This document shows, in pieces, positions 24,795 through 33,336 of a stretch of 64,000 bases of DNA. The notes beneath the pieces were generated by a model that was not told the origin of the DNA, ran no database searches, and saw only the letters and a list, made by a program, of their open reading frames with translations. A program made the position numbers and the translations under genes. The stretch's first letter is position 1. The number at the start of each line of letters is the position of its first letter. The DNA is taken from assembly GCF_014653115.1 (NCBI RefSeq), contig NZ_BNAD01000013.1, positions 1 to 64,000 on the forward strand, given 5' to 3'. This DNA is from Nocardioides flavus (ex Wang et al. 2016) (GTDB taxonomy: Bacteria; Actinomycetota; Actinomycetes; Propionibacteriales; Nocardioidaceae).

Positions 24795-25529
24795 GTGGTG
24801 TCCCGCTCCTCGACCCGCTTGGCTCTCGTCGCCACCGCCGCGATGCTCGCGGCGGTCGTCGCGTGGCACCCCGCGGAGCAGCTCGATCCCGTCCGCGGTG
24901 CGATCGGCCTGGGCGCGGAGCGACCGCTGCCCGCGCCCGCGGTCGTACGGGCGGGCGGGGCGTACAGCTGGGCGATGACCCAGCCGGACAGCGACGACCC
25001 GGTCGGCTGGGACCCGTGCCAGGAGATCCGCTACCGGGTGAACCCCGCGGGCGAGCCACCCGGCGGGCGCGCGCTCGTGACCGAGGCGATCCGCCGGGCC
25101 AGCGCGGCGACCGGTCTGGCCTTCACCGACGAGGGTGACACCGACGAGCGGCCGTTCCCCGGGGGCGTCAGGCTCTTCGGCCGCCCCGACCCGGTGGTCA
25201 TCGGCTGGGGCGACCAGGCCGAGTACCCCGACCTCGCCGGCCAGGTCGCTGGTGTCGGCGGCGCGGTCGCCCAGCGCGACGGGTCCGGGCGGCTGGAGCT
25301 CGTCAGCGGCAGCGTCGTGCTCGACGTCGAGGCGTTCACCCCCACCGCCGTCGCCGAGCAGCCGCGGGTGATGGAGGCGATCGTGCTCCACGAGGTCGCG
25401 CACGTCGTCGGCCTCGGCCACGTCAGCGAGCCGATGGAGCTGATGTACGCCGACAACACCGGGCAGGTCGAGCTCGGGCCCGGCGACCGCGAGGGCCTCG
25501 CCCGGCTCGGCTCGCTCCCCTGCGGTTGA
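24795..25529 (+). CDS. Exported matrixin-family metalloprotease
   Basis: A 244-residue protein with an N-terminal hydrophobic signal/anchor (about residues 6-24) and a peptidase M10-like domain. Zinc site HEVAHVVGLGH lies near residue 198, followed by a Met-turn candidate (PMELMYADN). The Ca2+/Gly-rich extras of larger matrixins are absent. Two adjacent GTG codons (24795, 24798) could start it. An AT-rich AAAATTT segment about 40 nt upstream is the likely promoter, so the mRNA may have little or no leader. Confidence 0.75.
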   Translation: MVSRSSTRLALVATAAMLAAVVAWHPAEQLDPVRGAIGLGAERPLPAPAVVRAGGAYSWAMTQPDSDDPVGWDPCQEIRYRVNPAGEPPGGRALVTEAIRRASAATGLAFTDEGDTDERPFPGGVRLFGRPDPVVIGWGDQAEYPDLAGQVAGVGGAVAQRDGSGRLELVSGSVVLDVEAFTPTAVAEQPRVMEAIVLHEVAHVVGLGHVSEPMELMYADNTGQVELGPGDREGLARLGSLPCG

Positions 25530-25567
25530 ACCAGGCGAGGGACGAACCCGTACGCATGACCGACATA

Positions 25568-25714
25568 GGCAGTTCGAACCGCCGCCCGCGTCGGCCACGC
25601 TCGCTGGCGGCTGGCACGAACGCCGAGCTGCCTGCGCGCACTGTGAAGGCAGTTCGAGCGTCAGGCTCCCGGTGGCACGCTCGGTCGGCCGCCGCGAGCC
25701 GCGAACTGCCTTCA
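25568..25714. repeat. Two tandem hairpin repeats with GGCAGTTCG arms
   Basis: Unit 1 runs from GGCAGTTCGAAC (25568) to an imperfect partner GAGCTGCC (25625-25632). Unit 2 has perfect 13-bp arms TGAAGGCAGTTCG (25644-25656) and CGAACTGCCTTCA (25702-25714). They fill the space between convergent protease and photolyase genes and look like a two-unit REP/BIME-type element. Confidence 0.65.
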
Positions 25715-25727
25715 TGGTGCACCGCGC

Positions 25728-27206
25728 TCAGGGCGCCCGGTTGCCGCGCGCGTCCTCCTGCTCGACGAGGGCCTCGAGGTCCTTGAGCCGATCGAGCCCC
25801 TTCACCGCGCGGGACATCCGATGGTTGCCCTCGAAGGTGTCGCGGTGGCGGTCGAGGAACCACCAGTAGCCGGCGGTGAACGGGCACGCGTCGTCGCCGA
25901 CGCGCACCTTGGGGTCGAAGCGGCACGAGCCGCAGTGGTCGCTCATCTTGTCGATGTAGGCCCCGCCGGAGGTGTAGGGCTTCGTCATCATCCGGCCGCC
26001 GTCGGCGTGCTGCGACATGCCGACGATGTTGGGCACCATCACCCAGTCGTAGCCGTCGACGAACGCCCGGTGGAACCAGTCGGTGACCTGCGTCGGCGCC
26101 CAGCCGCGCTGCAGGGCGTACGACCCCAGGACCATCAGGCGCGGGATGTGGTGCACCCAGCCGTGCTGGGCGACCTGGTCGAGCGTGTGCGACAGGCAGC
26201 GCGCGTCGGTCGCCGCGGCGTCCAGCTCGGCGAACCACTGCGGGACCCGCTGGCGCGCAGCCAGCGAGTTCTCCCGGCGGTAGCCCTCGCCCATGTGCCA
26301 GTAGACGTGCCACACGTAGTCGCGCCACCCGATCACCTGGCGGACGAAGCCCTCGACGCTCGCGATGGGGGCGGCACCGCTGCGGTAGACCTCCTCCGCG
26401 CGCTCGACGACCTCGAGCGGGTCGAGCAGACCGAGGTTCATCGGGGCGCTGATCATGCTGTGCGCCATCCAGGGATCGCCCTCGAGGATCGCGTCCTCGT
26501 GGGCGCCGAAGTCGGGGAGCCGGTGCTCGACGAAGTGGTCGAGCGCGGCCAGTGCCTCGCGCCGGGTCGCGGGGAAGAGCCGCGGACCGTCCCGGCCGAT
26601 GAACGACACCTCGCCGTCGCGCTCCCACCGATCGAGGTCCTCGCGCACCTGCGCGTCGACGTCGTCCTCCGTCGGCCACCACGGCTCGGTGACCCCGAGG
26701 GTCTCGGCACCCCTGGGCGGGGGCTGGCGGTTCTCGTGGTCGAAGTTCCACTGCCCGCCGGCGGGCTCCCCGCCGTCGAGCAGCACGCCGTGCGCCTGCC
26801 GCGCCCGCCGGTAGAAGTCCTCCATCAGCAGCCGCTTGCCGCGCCGCCCCTCCGCCCACCGCTCGAAGTCCTCGCGCGGGGTCGCGAAGCCGCGCGGCGG
26901 CAGCACCGTGCAGCCGAGCCGCTCGACCAGACCCAGGGCGGCGTACGACGTGGGGTGCACGACCTCGACATCAGCCCCGCCGTGCTCGCGCAGCGCCTCG
27001 GCGTACGTCGGCGCCTGCACGTAGGTCAGCCGGTCGCCGAGCCCGGCGGCGCGGTGCCGCATCGCGCTGAGCACGAGGTGCGCCTTCGCGCGGTGGAACC
27101 GCCGACGGCGGAACACCCCGGTCGACTCGACCATCAGCAGCGGTCCGCGGTGGTCGTCGGCGAAGTGCGGGCCGAGCTGGTCGCCGAACAGCCAGCGCGT
27201 TGTCAT
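25728..27206 (-). CDS. Iron-sulfur bacterial cryptochrome/photolyase (FeS-BCP)
   Basis: A 492-residue flavoprotein of the FeS-BCP / (6-4) photolyase group (PhrB-like). The N-terminal DPRP/antenna domain starts MTTRWLFGDQLGPHF. The C-terminal FAD domain has HGWVHHIPRLMVL and DYDWVMVPNIVGMSQHADGG-type motifs. Cysteines expected to hold the [4Fe-4S] cluster are at ARCLSH (~338), HCGSC (~424 and 427) and CPFTAGYWWF (~437). It repairs UV lesions using blue light. Full length. Confidence 0.92.
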   Translation of the reverse strand: MTTRWLFGDQLGPHFADDHRGPLLMVESTGVFRRRRFHRAKAHLVLSAMRHRAAGLGDRLTYVQAPTYAEALREHGGADVEVVHPTSYAALGLVERLGCTVLPPRGFATPREDFERWAEGRRGKRLLMEDFYRRARQAHGVLLDGGEPAGGQWNFDHENRQPPPRGAETLGVTEPWWPTEDDVDAQVREDLDRWERDGEVSFIGRDGPRLFPATRREALAALDHFVEHRLPDFGAHEDAILEGDPWMAHSMISAPMNLGLLDPLEVVERAEEVYRSGAAPIASVEGFVRQVIGWRDYVWHVYWHMGEGYRRENSLAARQRVPQWFAELDAAATDARCLSHTLDQVAQHGWVHHIPRLMVLGSYALQRGWAPTQVTDWFHRAFVDGYDWVMVPNIVGMSQHADGGRMMTKPYTSGGAYIDKMSDHCGSCRFDPKVRVGDDACPFTAGYWWFLDRHRDTFEGNHRMSRAVKGLDRLKDLEALVEQEDARGNRAP

Positions 27207-27257
27207 GCGGCCAGCCTAGGCAGGCCGGCGAACTCGGCCGGCGACCTGCGAGGCGGC

Positions 27258-27479
27258 TCAGAGGTGGTGCAGCTTGGGGAACGGGTGCGCGATGCGGACG
27301 AGCTTGGCGCCGAAGTCCACGGTCACCGCGTGGCTGTCGACGTGACTCACCTGCCCGAGGCCGTAGAGGTCGTGGGTGACCCGGTCACCGACCTCGAAGA
27401 CCTCGACCACGGGCTCGGCCGCGGGCTTGAAGGGACTGCTGGAGAGGTGCTTGGGCCGTCGGCCGCTCGGAGTGGTCAT
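27258..27479 (-). CDS. Small conserved protein with CarD/KOW-like barrel
   Basis: A 73-residue protein with a basic N-terminus (RRPKHLSSSPFKP) and VFEVGDRVTHDLYGLGQVSHVD...VTVDFGAKLVRIAHPF, a pattern of short SH3/Tudor-like barrels as in CarD or KOW domains. It is of unknown function, though its layout is familiar from actinobacteria. ATG 27479 is used; a GTG lies just before it. It lies 51 nt upstream of the photolyase gene on the same strand. Confidence 0.7.
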   Translation of the reverse strand: MTTPSGRRPKHLSSSPFKPAAEPVVEVFEVGDRVTHDLYGLGQVSHVDSHAVTVDFGAKLVRIAHPFPKLHHL

Positions 27480-27504
27480 CACCCATCAGTATGAACCTCG
27501 CGGC

Positions 27505-27751
27505 TCAGATGCGCGACCCGAGGCCCCGTACGTACGCCGCCTGCCCGAGGTGCTGGAGGCAGTCGCCCTGGATGCTGACCAGGCGTACGCCGGCGGTGAC
27601 GGGCGGGTCCCACCGCTGGCAGCCACCCGATCGGGTTGCCGGTGCCGCCCGGCCGGTGGTGCAGGGTCTCCTCGTCGAGCCCGTCGACCGCGTCGGCGTA
27701 GAGCTCGGTGATGCGACCGAAGCCCTCGGTCAGCACGCCTCGCACGTCCAT
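27505..27751 (-). pseudogene. Remnant of a DinB/DUF664 family gene (internal deletion)
   Basis: The first 44 codons encode a normal DinB/DUF664 N-terminus (LTEGFGRITELYADAVDGL, then NPIGWL). Directly after GWL the reading frame is lost. The typical C-terminus (CQRWDPPVTAGVRLVS, then GDCLQHLGQAAYVRGL and a stop at 27505-27507) continues in another frame. Roughly 80-90 codons of the middle, including the WHLTR region, are missing. The intact family has about 165 residues and binds metal for thiol-dependent reactions. This copy cannot be functional. Confidence 0.85.
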
Positions 27752-27755
27752 CGGG

Positions 27756-27995
27756 TCACTCCACCGGTGCGGCGGACCTGACCTGCGGCGCCGACGACTT
27801 CTCGTCCTTCAGGCCGTCGATCTCGGCCAGGATGCGGGTGCGCTCGTCGTCGCTGAGCGACACCTGCGCCTTGGCCAGGCCCTCGTCGAGCTGCTGGGCG
27901 ATCGTGCTGTCCTCGGCGCTGTACTGCCAGGACGACACCTCGTCCACCACTCGCTGTGCGGCCTCGATCGCTGCCTGCTTCGCCTCGTCAGTCAT
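27756..27995 (-). CDS. Small helical hypothetical protein
   Basis: A 79-residue charged protein, mostly helical (KQAAIEAAQRVVDEVSSWQ, LSDDERTRILAEIDGLKDE) with no signal peptide or membrane segment. It ends 4 nt before the DinB remnant and starts 63 nt after the ABC permease stop. I do not recognise a family. Confidence 0.6.
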   Translation of the reverse strand: MTDEAKQAAIEAAQRVVDEVSSWQYSAEDSTIAQQLDEGLAKAQVSLSDDERTRILAEIDGLKDEKSSAPQVRSAAPVE

Positions 27996-28057
27996 GCGTT
28001 CCACGCTAGCCAGCACGCACGGGGGGACAACGTCCTTCCGGGTGTGTGCACGTGCCC

Positions 28058-29221
28058 TCACATCGCCCGTGCCAGGCTGCGCCGCAGCGCCCACCCGCCG
28101 AGCGCCGCGAGGGCCAGCGCCATCGCCGCCAGCACCCCGAGCTGCGGCAGCACGTCGAGGAAGTCGCCGTCGCGGCGCTGGATGTCGGCGAACGCCTCGT
28201 ACGCCCAGGCGTGCGGGGTGATCCGCGAGATCGCGCGCATCGTGTCGGGGAAGATCTCCAGCGGCACCATGCACCCGCCGAGCGCGGCGAGCACCAACCC
28301 CAGTCCCACCCCGGCGCCGCTCGCCGCACCCTCGGTCCCGAGGAGCGTGCCGAGGAGGATCGCGGTGCCCGCCGCCACCAGGCTGAAGATCACCAGCACC
28401 AGCAGGGAGAGCCACAGCGACCCCCAGCCGACGCCGAAGAGCACGCTCGAGGCCAGCATGATGTAGCCGCCCTGGAAGACGCCGATCGCCCACCGGCCCA
28501 CCATCTCGCCGGCGACGAGCTGGCCGGCCGACACCGGTCCGGCGAGGACCCGGGCGACCACTCCGAGGCGCCGGGCCTGGATGAGCGTCGCCGAGCCGGT
28601 CAGGCAGGCCAGGAAGACGAACAGCAGCAGCTGCCCCGAGGCGCCGAGGTCGAACTGGCCGAGCCCCTCGAACTCCTTGCTCAGCTCGTCGACGTACCTC
28701 ACCTCCAGCACCGGCACGCTGGTCGCCCGGGCCGCCTGCGAGAGGGCGTCGTCGACGCGGTCGGCCACCACCCCGTACGCCTCCAGCGCCCTCTCCTGCC
28801 CGCGCCGCGCCCGCAGCACGTCGACGGCCGAGCGGACGTCCTGCTCGACGACCTGGGCGTTGGCGGCGGAGCCGCGCACCATCTCCAGCCGTACGGGTCC
28901 GCCGTCGTCGTGGGCGGTGGCGGCGGCGTCATCGACGCGGACCGCGACGTCGAGCCGACCACGGGCCAGCAGCTCGAGGGCGTCGTCCCAGGCGGGCCGG
29001 CTGACCCGGACGTCGTCGGTCTCCAGCTCCCGCACGATCCCGGTGGCCAGCGCGCTGTCGCCACCGCTCACCGCGACCCGGCCCGTCGTGGCACCCTCCC
29101 CGAACTGGAGGCCGATCATCAGGACCAGCAGCAGCGGGAAGACGAAGACGAAGAACAGGTTGGACCGGTCGCGCAGGAAGAGCCGCAGCTCGACGCCGGC
29201 GATGGTCAGCGCGTTCCTCAT
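28058..29221 (-). CDS. ABC-2 type transporter permease (1)
   Basis: A 387-residue permease: one N-terminal membrane helix (about residues 22-40), a ~170-residue extracellular domain, then five or six helices from about 210 to the end. This is the ABC2_membrane_3 / DrrB-like arrangement. It overlaps the second permease gene by 4 nt and completes an exporter with the ATPase gene upstream. The substrate is unknown; drug or lipid export is usual for the family. Confidence 0.85.
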   Translation of the reverse strand: MRNALTIAGVELRLFLRDRSNLFFVFVFPLLLVLMIGLQFGEGATTGRVAVSGGDSALATGIVRELETDDVRVSRPAWDDALELLARGRLDVAVRVDDAAATAHDDGGPVRLEMVRGSAANAQVVEQDVRSAVDVLRARRGQERALEAYGVVADRVDDALSQAARATSVPVLEVRYVDELSKEFEGLGQFDLGASGQLLLFVFLACLTGSATLIQARRLGVVARVLAGPVSAGQLVAGEMVGRWAIGVFQGGYIMLASSVLFGVGWGSLWLSLLVLVIFSLVAAGTAILLGTLLGTEGAASGAGVGLGLVLAALGGCMVPLEIFPDTMRAISRITPHAWAYEAFADIQRRDGDFLDVLPQLGVLAAMALALAALGGWALRRSLARAM

Positions 29222-30393
29222 GCCAGCACCCCTCGGTCCGGCACCAACCGGGACACCGACGCCATCACCACGGCGAAGCCGAGCATGACCAGCACCGGGA
29301 CCCCGATGTCCCCCAGCCCGCCACCGCCGGAGGTCGTGCCGAGCCCCCGTAGCAGCGCCGACACCGGGTTGAGGTCCAGCAGCGCGGAGAGGGAGCCGGT
29401 GGCGCTGACGGGGAAGAACGCCCCACCGCCGATGCCGAGCACGAGGGCGACGATCGACGTCGCGATGCCGGCCTGCTCACTGGTCCGGGCGACCCGCACG
29501 ATCAGGAACATCACCGACGTCGCGGCCGCCGATGCGCACATCACCAGCACTGCCACGGCGGGCAGCGAGCCGAACTCGGCACCGAAGAGCCAGCCGCCCA
29601 CGGTGAGCAGCACCGCGGTCGCCACCACCCCGAGCACGAAGCTGACCAGCGCCTTGGACGCCACGACCACCCACCCCGGGATCGGCATCGACCGCAGCCG
29701 CGCCAGCGTCCCGTTCTCGCGCTCCAGCAGCAGCCCGCTGACGCCGAAGCCGACGGTGAAGAGGAGGAAGAGGCCCGCCTGTCCGGCCACCAGTGACGAC
29801 CCGTAGTCGAGCTGCTCGTCGGAGGCCCGCCCCTGCTCGAGCGTGTACGCAGGCCCGCCCGAGGTCGCGGCACCAACGAGGTCGGCGAGCTCCTGGGGCG
29901 GCACCCCCTCGGCCAGTCCGGCACGCGCGGTCACGGCTCCGGCCCCGATCTGCTCGAGCACTCCGTCGACCACGGACAGCACGACGTCGGCCTCGATGCC
30001 GGCCTCGTCCCCGCGCAACGCCTCGACGCTCGTGGGCTCCCCCATCCGGGCGGCCTGCCCGAAACCGTCGGGCACGAGCAGCGCGAGCGCTGCATCACCG
30101 TCGTCGATCCGGTCCCGGGCGGTGCCGGCGTCGACCTCGTCGACGGTGACGTCAAGCCCTGCCTGGCCCTTCAGCCCGCGCACGACCTCGACGAGCACGC
30201 CGGCCATGTCGTCGTCCGCCGGCGCGCTGACGGCGACCGTGACCGGCTCGAGCTCGAGCTGCTCGATGCTGCCGAAGACGAGGTTGAAGACCGACATCAG
30301 CGCCAGCGGGACGACCAGCGCGAAGATGAACAACGACGTGTCCCGGGCCCGCTGCAACAGGTCGGAGCCGGTGAGGACGAGGAGCTGGCGCAC
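29218..30393 (-). CDS. ABC-2 type transporter permease (2)
   Basis: A 391-residue paralogue of the neighbouring permease with the same plan: an N-terminal helix (ARDTSLFIFALVVPLALMSVF near 12-32), a large extracellular domain, and six C-terminal helices. It lies 10 nt after the ATPase gene and overlaps the next permease by 4 nt. The two permeases probably form a heterodimer. Confidence 0.85.
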   Translation of the reverse strand: MRQLLVLTGSDLLQRARDTSLFIFALVVPLALMSVFNLVFGSIEQLELEPVTVAVSAPADDDMAGVLVEVVRGLKGQAGLDVTVDEVDAGTARDRIDDGDAALALLVPDGFGQAARMGEPTSVEALRGDEAGIEADVVLSVVDGVLEQIGAGAVTARAGLAEGVPPQELADLVGAATSGGPAYTLEQGRASDEQLDYGSSLVAGQAGLFLLFTVGFGVSGLLLERENGTLARLRSMPIPGWVVVASKALVSFVLGVVATAVLLTVGGWLFGAEFGSLPAVAVLVMCASAAATSVMFLIVRVARTSEQAGIATSIVALVLGIGGGAFFPVSATGSLSALLDLNPVSALLRGLGTTSGGGGLGDIGVPVLVMLGFAVVMASVSRLVPDRGVLA

Positions 30394-30403
30394 GGGTCCT
30401 CCC

Positions 30404-31345
30404 CTAGTCCCTCAGGCCCTTGCCGGTCAGGTGCAGGAACACCGACTCGAGGTCGGGCCGCGATATCTCCACGTCGGCGAGCGTCACGCCGTGCGCGGCC
30501 GCCGTCCCCACCACCTGCGCGACCAGCGCGGGCGCGTCCTTGACGGTGAGGACGGCCGAGCGGCGCTCGGTCTCCACCCGCTCGACGCCGGGGATCCGGC
30601 GCAGCTCGTCCGCCGCGCCCGCGAGGTCGCCGGTGCCGCCGAGCCGGATCGTGTCGACGCCACCGATCAGCCGCACCAGCTCGTCGCGGGTCCCCTCGGC
30701 CTGCAGCCGGCCGGAGTCGATGATGCCGATGCGGTCGCAGAGCCGCTCGGCCTCCTCCATGTAGTGCGTCGTGTAGAGCACCGCCATCCCCTCGCCCGAC
30801 AGCGCCTCGACCGACTCGAGGATCGCGTGGCGCGACTGCGGGTCGACGCCCACCGTGGGCTCGTCGAGGATCAGCAGGGTGGGTCGGTTGAGCAGGCCGA
30901 TGCCGATGTTGAGGCGACGCTTCATCCCGCCGCTGTACTCCTTGCTGCGGTCCTTGGCGCGGTCGGCCAGCCCGATGAGCGACAGCACCTCCTCGACCCG
31001 GCCCCGCAGCGCGGCCCCGCGCAGGCCCTGGAGCCGGCCGAAGAGGGCGAGGTTCTCCCGGCCGGTCAGGTCGGGATAGATCGCGAGCTCCTGCGGCACC
31101 AGGCCGAGGTGGCGCTTGGGCCCGGTCGTGCGCGGCGTCATCGGCTGGCCGGCCACCGTGACCGTCCCTTCGTCCGCGGCGATGAGGCCCGCGACCATGG
31201 AGATCGTCGTCGTCTTCCCCGCCCCGTTGGGCCCCAGCAGTCCGTACGTCTCCCCCGGCGCGATGCGGAACGACACCCCGTCCACCGCCGTCAGGTCGCC
31301 GAACCGGCGGACCAGCGAGTCCACCACCAGCACGTCGTCGGTCAT
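30404..31345 (-). CDS. ABC transporter ATPase (ABC-2 / DrrA type)
   Basis: A 313-residue nucleotide-binding protein: Walker A GPNGAGKTTT near residue 39, Q-loop LVPQELAIYPDLT, signature YSGGMKRRLNIG near 138, Walker B LLILDEPTVGVD near 158, and H-loop TTHYMEEAE. The C-terminal ~80 residues form a DrrA-like extension. It is the first gene of a three-gene exporter operon and is divergent from the SDR gene. Confidence 0.92.
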   Translation of the reverse strand: MTDDVLVVDSLVRRFGDLTAVDGVSFRIAPGETYGLLGPNGAGKTTTISMVAGLIAADEGTVTVAGQPMTPRTTGPKRHLGLVPQELAIYPDLTGRENLALFGRLQGLRGAALRGRVEEVLSLIGLADRAKDRSKEYSGGMKRRLNIGIGLLNRPTLLILDEPTVGVDPQSRHAILESVEALSGEGMAVLYTTHYMEEAERLCDRIGIIDSGRLQAEGTRDELVRLIGGVDTIRLGGTGDLAGAADELRRIPGVERVETERRSAVLTVKDAPALVAQVVGTAAAHGVTLADVEISRPDLESVFLHLTGKGLRD

Positions 31346-31485
31346 CTGTGTCCCTTCCGCGTCGCCCTCACGCTAGGGGGCCCGCGAGGCATGTGTCAGG
31401 GACGAACGTCACGGGTGCCGAGGTCCGTCCGTCACCGATCGGCTCAGCCTGAGTCCCCGGGACACCGCTGGCTACGCTCGCACCC

Positions 31486-32313
31486 ATGACCCAACCTGTC
31501 GCCCTCGTCACCGGTGGATCCTCCGGCATCGGCGAGGCCACCGCCCGCGCCCTGCTCGCGAAGGGCTTCACGGTGTACGCCGTGGCCCGACGCGTCGACC
31601 GGATGTCCCGGCTCGCGGCCGAAGGCGTGCACACGTTTGCGATGGACGTCACCGACGACGCGTCGATGGTCGCCGGGATCGAGCGGATCATCGCAGAGCA
31701 GGGGCGCGTCGACGTCCTGGTCAACAACGCCGGCTACGGGTCCTACGGTGCGGTCGAGGACGTGCCGATCGACGAGGCGCGACGTCAGTTCGAGGTCAAC
31801 GTCTTCGGTCTGGCCCGACTGGTCCAGCTCGTCACCCCCCACATGCGGGCGCGCACCAGCGGCCGGATCATCAACATCTCCTCGATCGGCGGGAAGTTCT
31901 ACGAGCCGTTCGGCGCGTGGTACCACGCGACCAAGTTCGCCGTGGAGGGCTTCAGCGACAGCCTGCGCATGGAGCTGCGGCCCTTCGGGATCAAGGTCGT
32001 GCTCGTCGAGCCCGGACCGATCCGCACCGAGTGGAACGAGATCGCCCGCGACTCGCTGCTCGAGCGCTCCGGCGACGGCGCCTACGCGTCGTACGCCCGC
32101 CAGGCGCACGCGGTGATGGAGCGCTTCGACGAGCCGTCGCGCGCCTCGACGCCCGAGGAGGTGGCCGACAAGATCGTCAAGGCGGCGCTCGCGAAGCGGC
32201 CGGCCGCCCGCTACCCCGTCGGTCGGGGCGCGCGGACGATCACGACGTCGCGCGACCTGCTGCCGGACCGGGTCTTCGACGAGGTCGTGAGCCGGACGTA
32301 CGGGACGCGCTGA
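31486..32313 (+). CDS. Short-chain dehydrogenase/reductase
   Basis: A 275-residue classical SDR with NAD(P) motif TGGSSGIGEAT at about residues 8-18, NNAGYGSYG near 83-91, and catalytic YHATK near 146-150 with the upstream Ser in NISSIGGKF. Arg residues after the second strand (ARRVDRM) suggest NADP preference. The substrate is unknown; RhlG/DltE-like members reduce ketones. Confidence 0.9.
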   Translation: MTQPVALVTGGSSGIGEATARALLAKGFTVYAVARRVDRMSRLAAEGVHTFAMDVTDDASMVAGIERIIAEQGRVDVLVNNAGYGSYGAVEDVPIDEARRQFEVNVFGLARLVQLVTPHMRARTSGRIINISSIGGKFYEPFGAWYHATKFAVEGFSDSLRMELRPFGIKVVLVEPGPIRTEWNEIARDSLLERSGDGAYASYARQAHAVMERFDEPSRASTPEEVADKIVKAALAKRPAARYPVGRGARTITTSRDLLPDRVFDEVVSRTYGTR

Positions 32314-32430
32314 GGCGCGGGACCAAGGTCCTTCGGCTCGGGTCCCTCGGACGTGGCGCCCGTCGCGCGTCCGGGGTCTGATGGGAGCAGGACACCGGCC
32401 CGTCGGCCGGGCTTCGCAGAGGAGGGCCAG

Positions 32431-33336
32431 ATGCCGCGCTCCCGTCGCCTCGTGCCGGTGCCGCGTCGCTCGGACGGGACGTACGTCCGCGACCTGCCGC
32501 CCCTGCGCCGCGTCATCCCGCACCTGATGCGCACCCGCGCCGAGTCGATCGTCTACTTCCAGCAGCGCATCGAGGTCGACGGCCTGCTCGCCTGGCTCGA
32601 GGAGACCAACACCGGTCGGCCCCGCAGCGAGCAGGTGACGCTGTTCCACGTCTTCCTCACCGCGATCGCGCGCACGATGAGGCTCCGGCCGCAGACCAAC
32701 CGGTTCGTCGCCGGGCGCCGCACCTTCGAGCACCGCGACATCTCGATCTCCTTCGTGGTCAAGCAGGGCCTCACCGACGAGGCGGAGGAGTCCGAGGCCC
32801 GGGTGGTGCTGACCGGCACGGAGTCGGTCGACGACGTACGAGGCCGCGTGGCCGACCTCGTACGGCGTGAGCGGGCCGCCGTCGAGCGCGGCGCCGACGA
32901 CCGCCTGGTCGACCTCTTCGCCTCCGCCCCCCGGCCGGTGCTGTCCGGTGTCGCCGCCGGGCTGCGCTGGCTCGACTACCACGACCTCGTGCCGCGCGCG
33001 CTGGTCGAGGCGATCCCGCTCTACACCAGCGTCTACGTCGTGCACGCCGGCTCGATCGGCATCGACCCGCCGTTCCACCACCTCTACGAGACGGGGACCG
33101 CGAGCGCCTTCGTCTCCATCGGGCGGGTGGCGCCGCAGCCCGTGGTGGACTCCTCCGGCGCGGTCGTGGCGCGCCAGTGCCTCGACGTGGTCTACACGCT
33201 CGACGAGCGGGCGGCCGACGGGTTCTACTTCGCGCGCACCGCCGAGGTGATCCGGCGGCTCGTCGCCGAGCCGGAGCTGCTGGGGGACCCGTCGCTGACC
33301 GTCGAGCAGCTCGTCCCGGTCTGGCCGCCGCGATGA
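32431..33336 (+). CDS. 2-oxoacid dehydrogenase E2-like acyltransferase domain protein
   Basis: A 301-residue protein resembling only the catalytic (chloramphenicol-acetyltransferase-like) domain of E2 enzymes. It has no lipoyl or subunit-binding domain. The family HRxxDG motif appears as ERAADG near residue 270, so the catalytic His is replaced by Glu, and classical acyltransfer chemistry is doubtful. It has a strong GGAGGG site before ATG 32431 and overlaps the PAP2 gene by 4 nt. The linked phosphatase suggests a lipid or membrane role; this is inference. Confidence 0.75.
   Translation: MPRSRRLVPVPRRSDGTYVRDLPPLRRVIPHLMRTRAESIVYFQQRIEVDGLLAWLEETNTGRPRSEQVTLFHVFLTAIARTMRLRPQTNRFVAGRRTFEHRDISISFVVKQGLTDEAEESEARVVLTGTESVDDVRGRVADLVRRERAAVERGADDRLVDLFASAPRPVLSGVAAGLRWLDYHDLVPRALVEAIPLYTSVYVVHAGSIGIDPPFHHLYETGTASAFVSIGRVAPQPVVDSSGAVVARQCLDVVYTLDERAADGFYFARTAEVIRRLVAEPELLGDPSLTVEQLVPVWPPR

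Noticed and set aside
25568..25580. GGCAGTTCGAACC as a tRNA T-arm
   Set aside because: No acceptor, D or anticodon arms can be folded around it, and the same text recurs as hairpin arms.
23931..25715. One 594-codon minus-strand frame spanning the MOSC gene and its upstream region
   Set aside because: Only the last 250 codons have family sequence; the rest is antisense to the matrixin protease gene.
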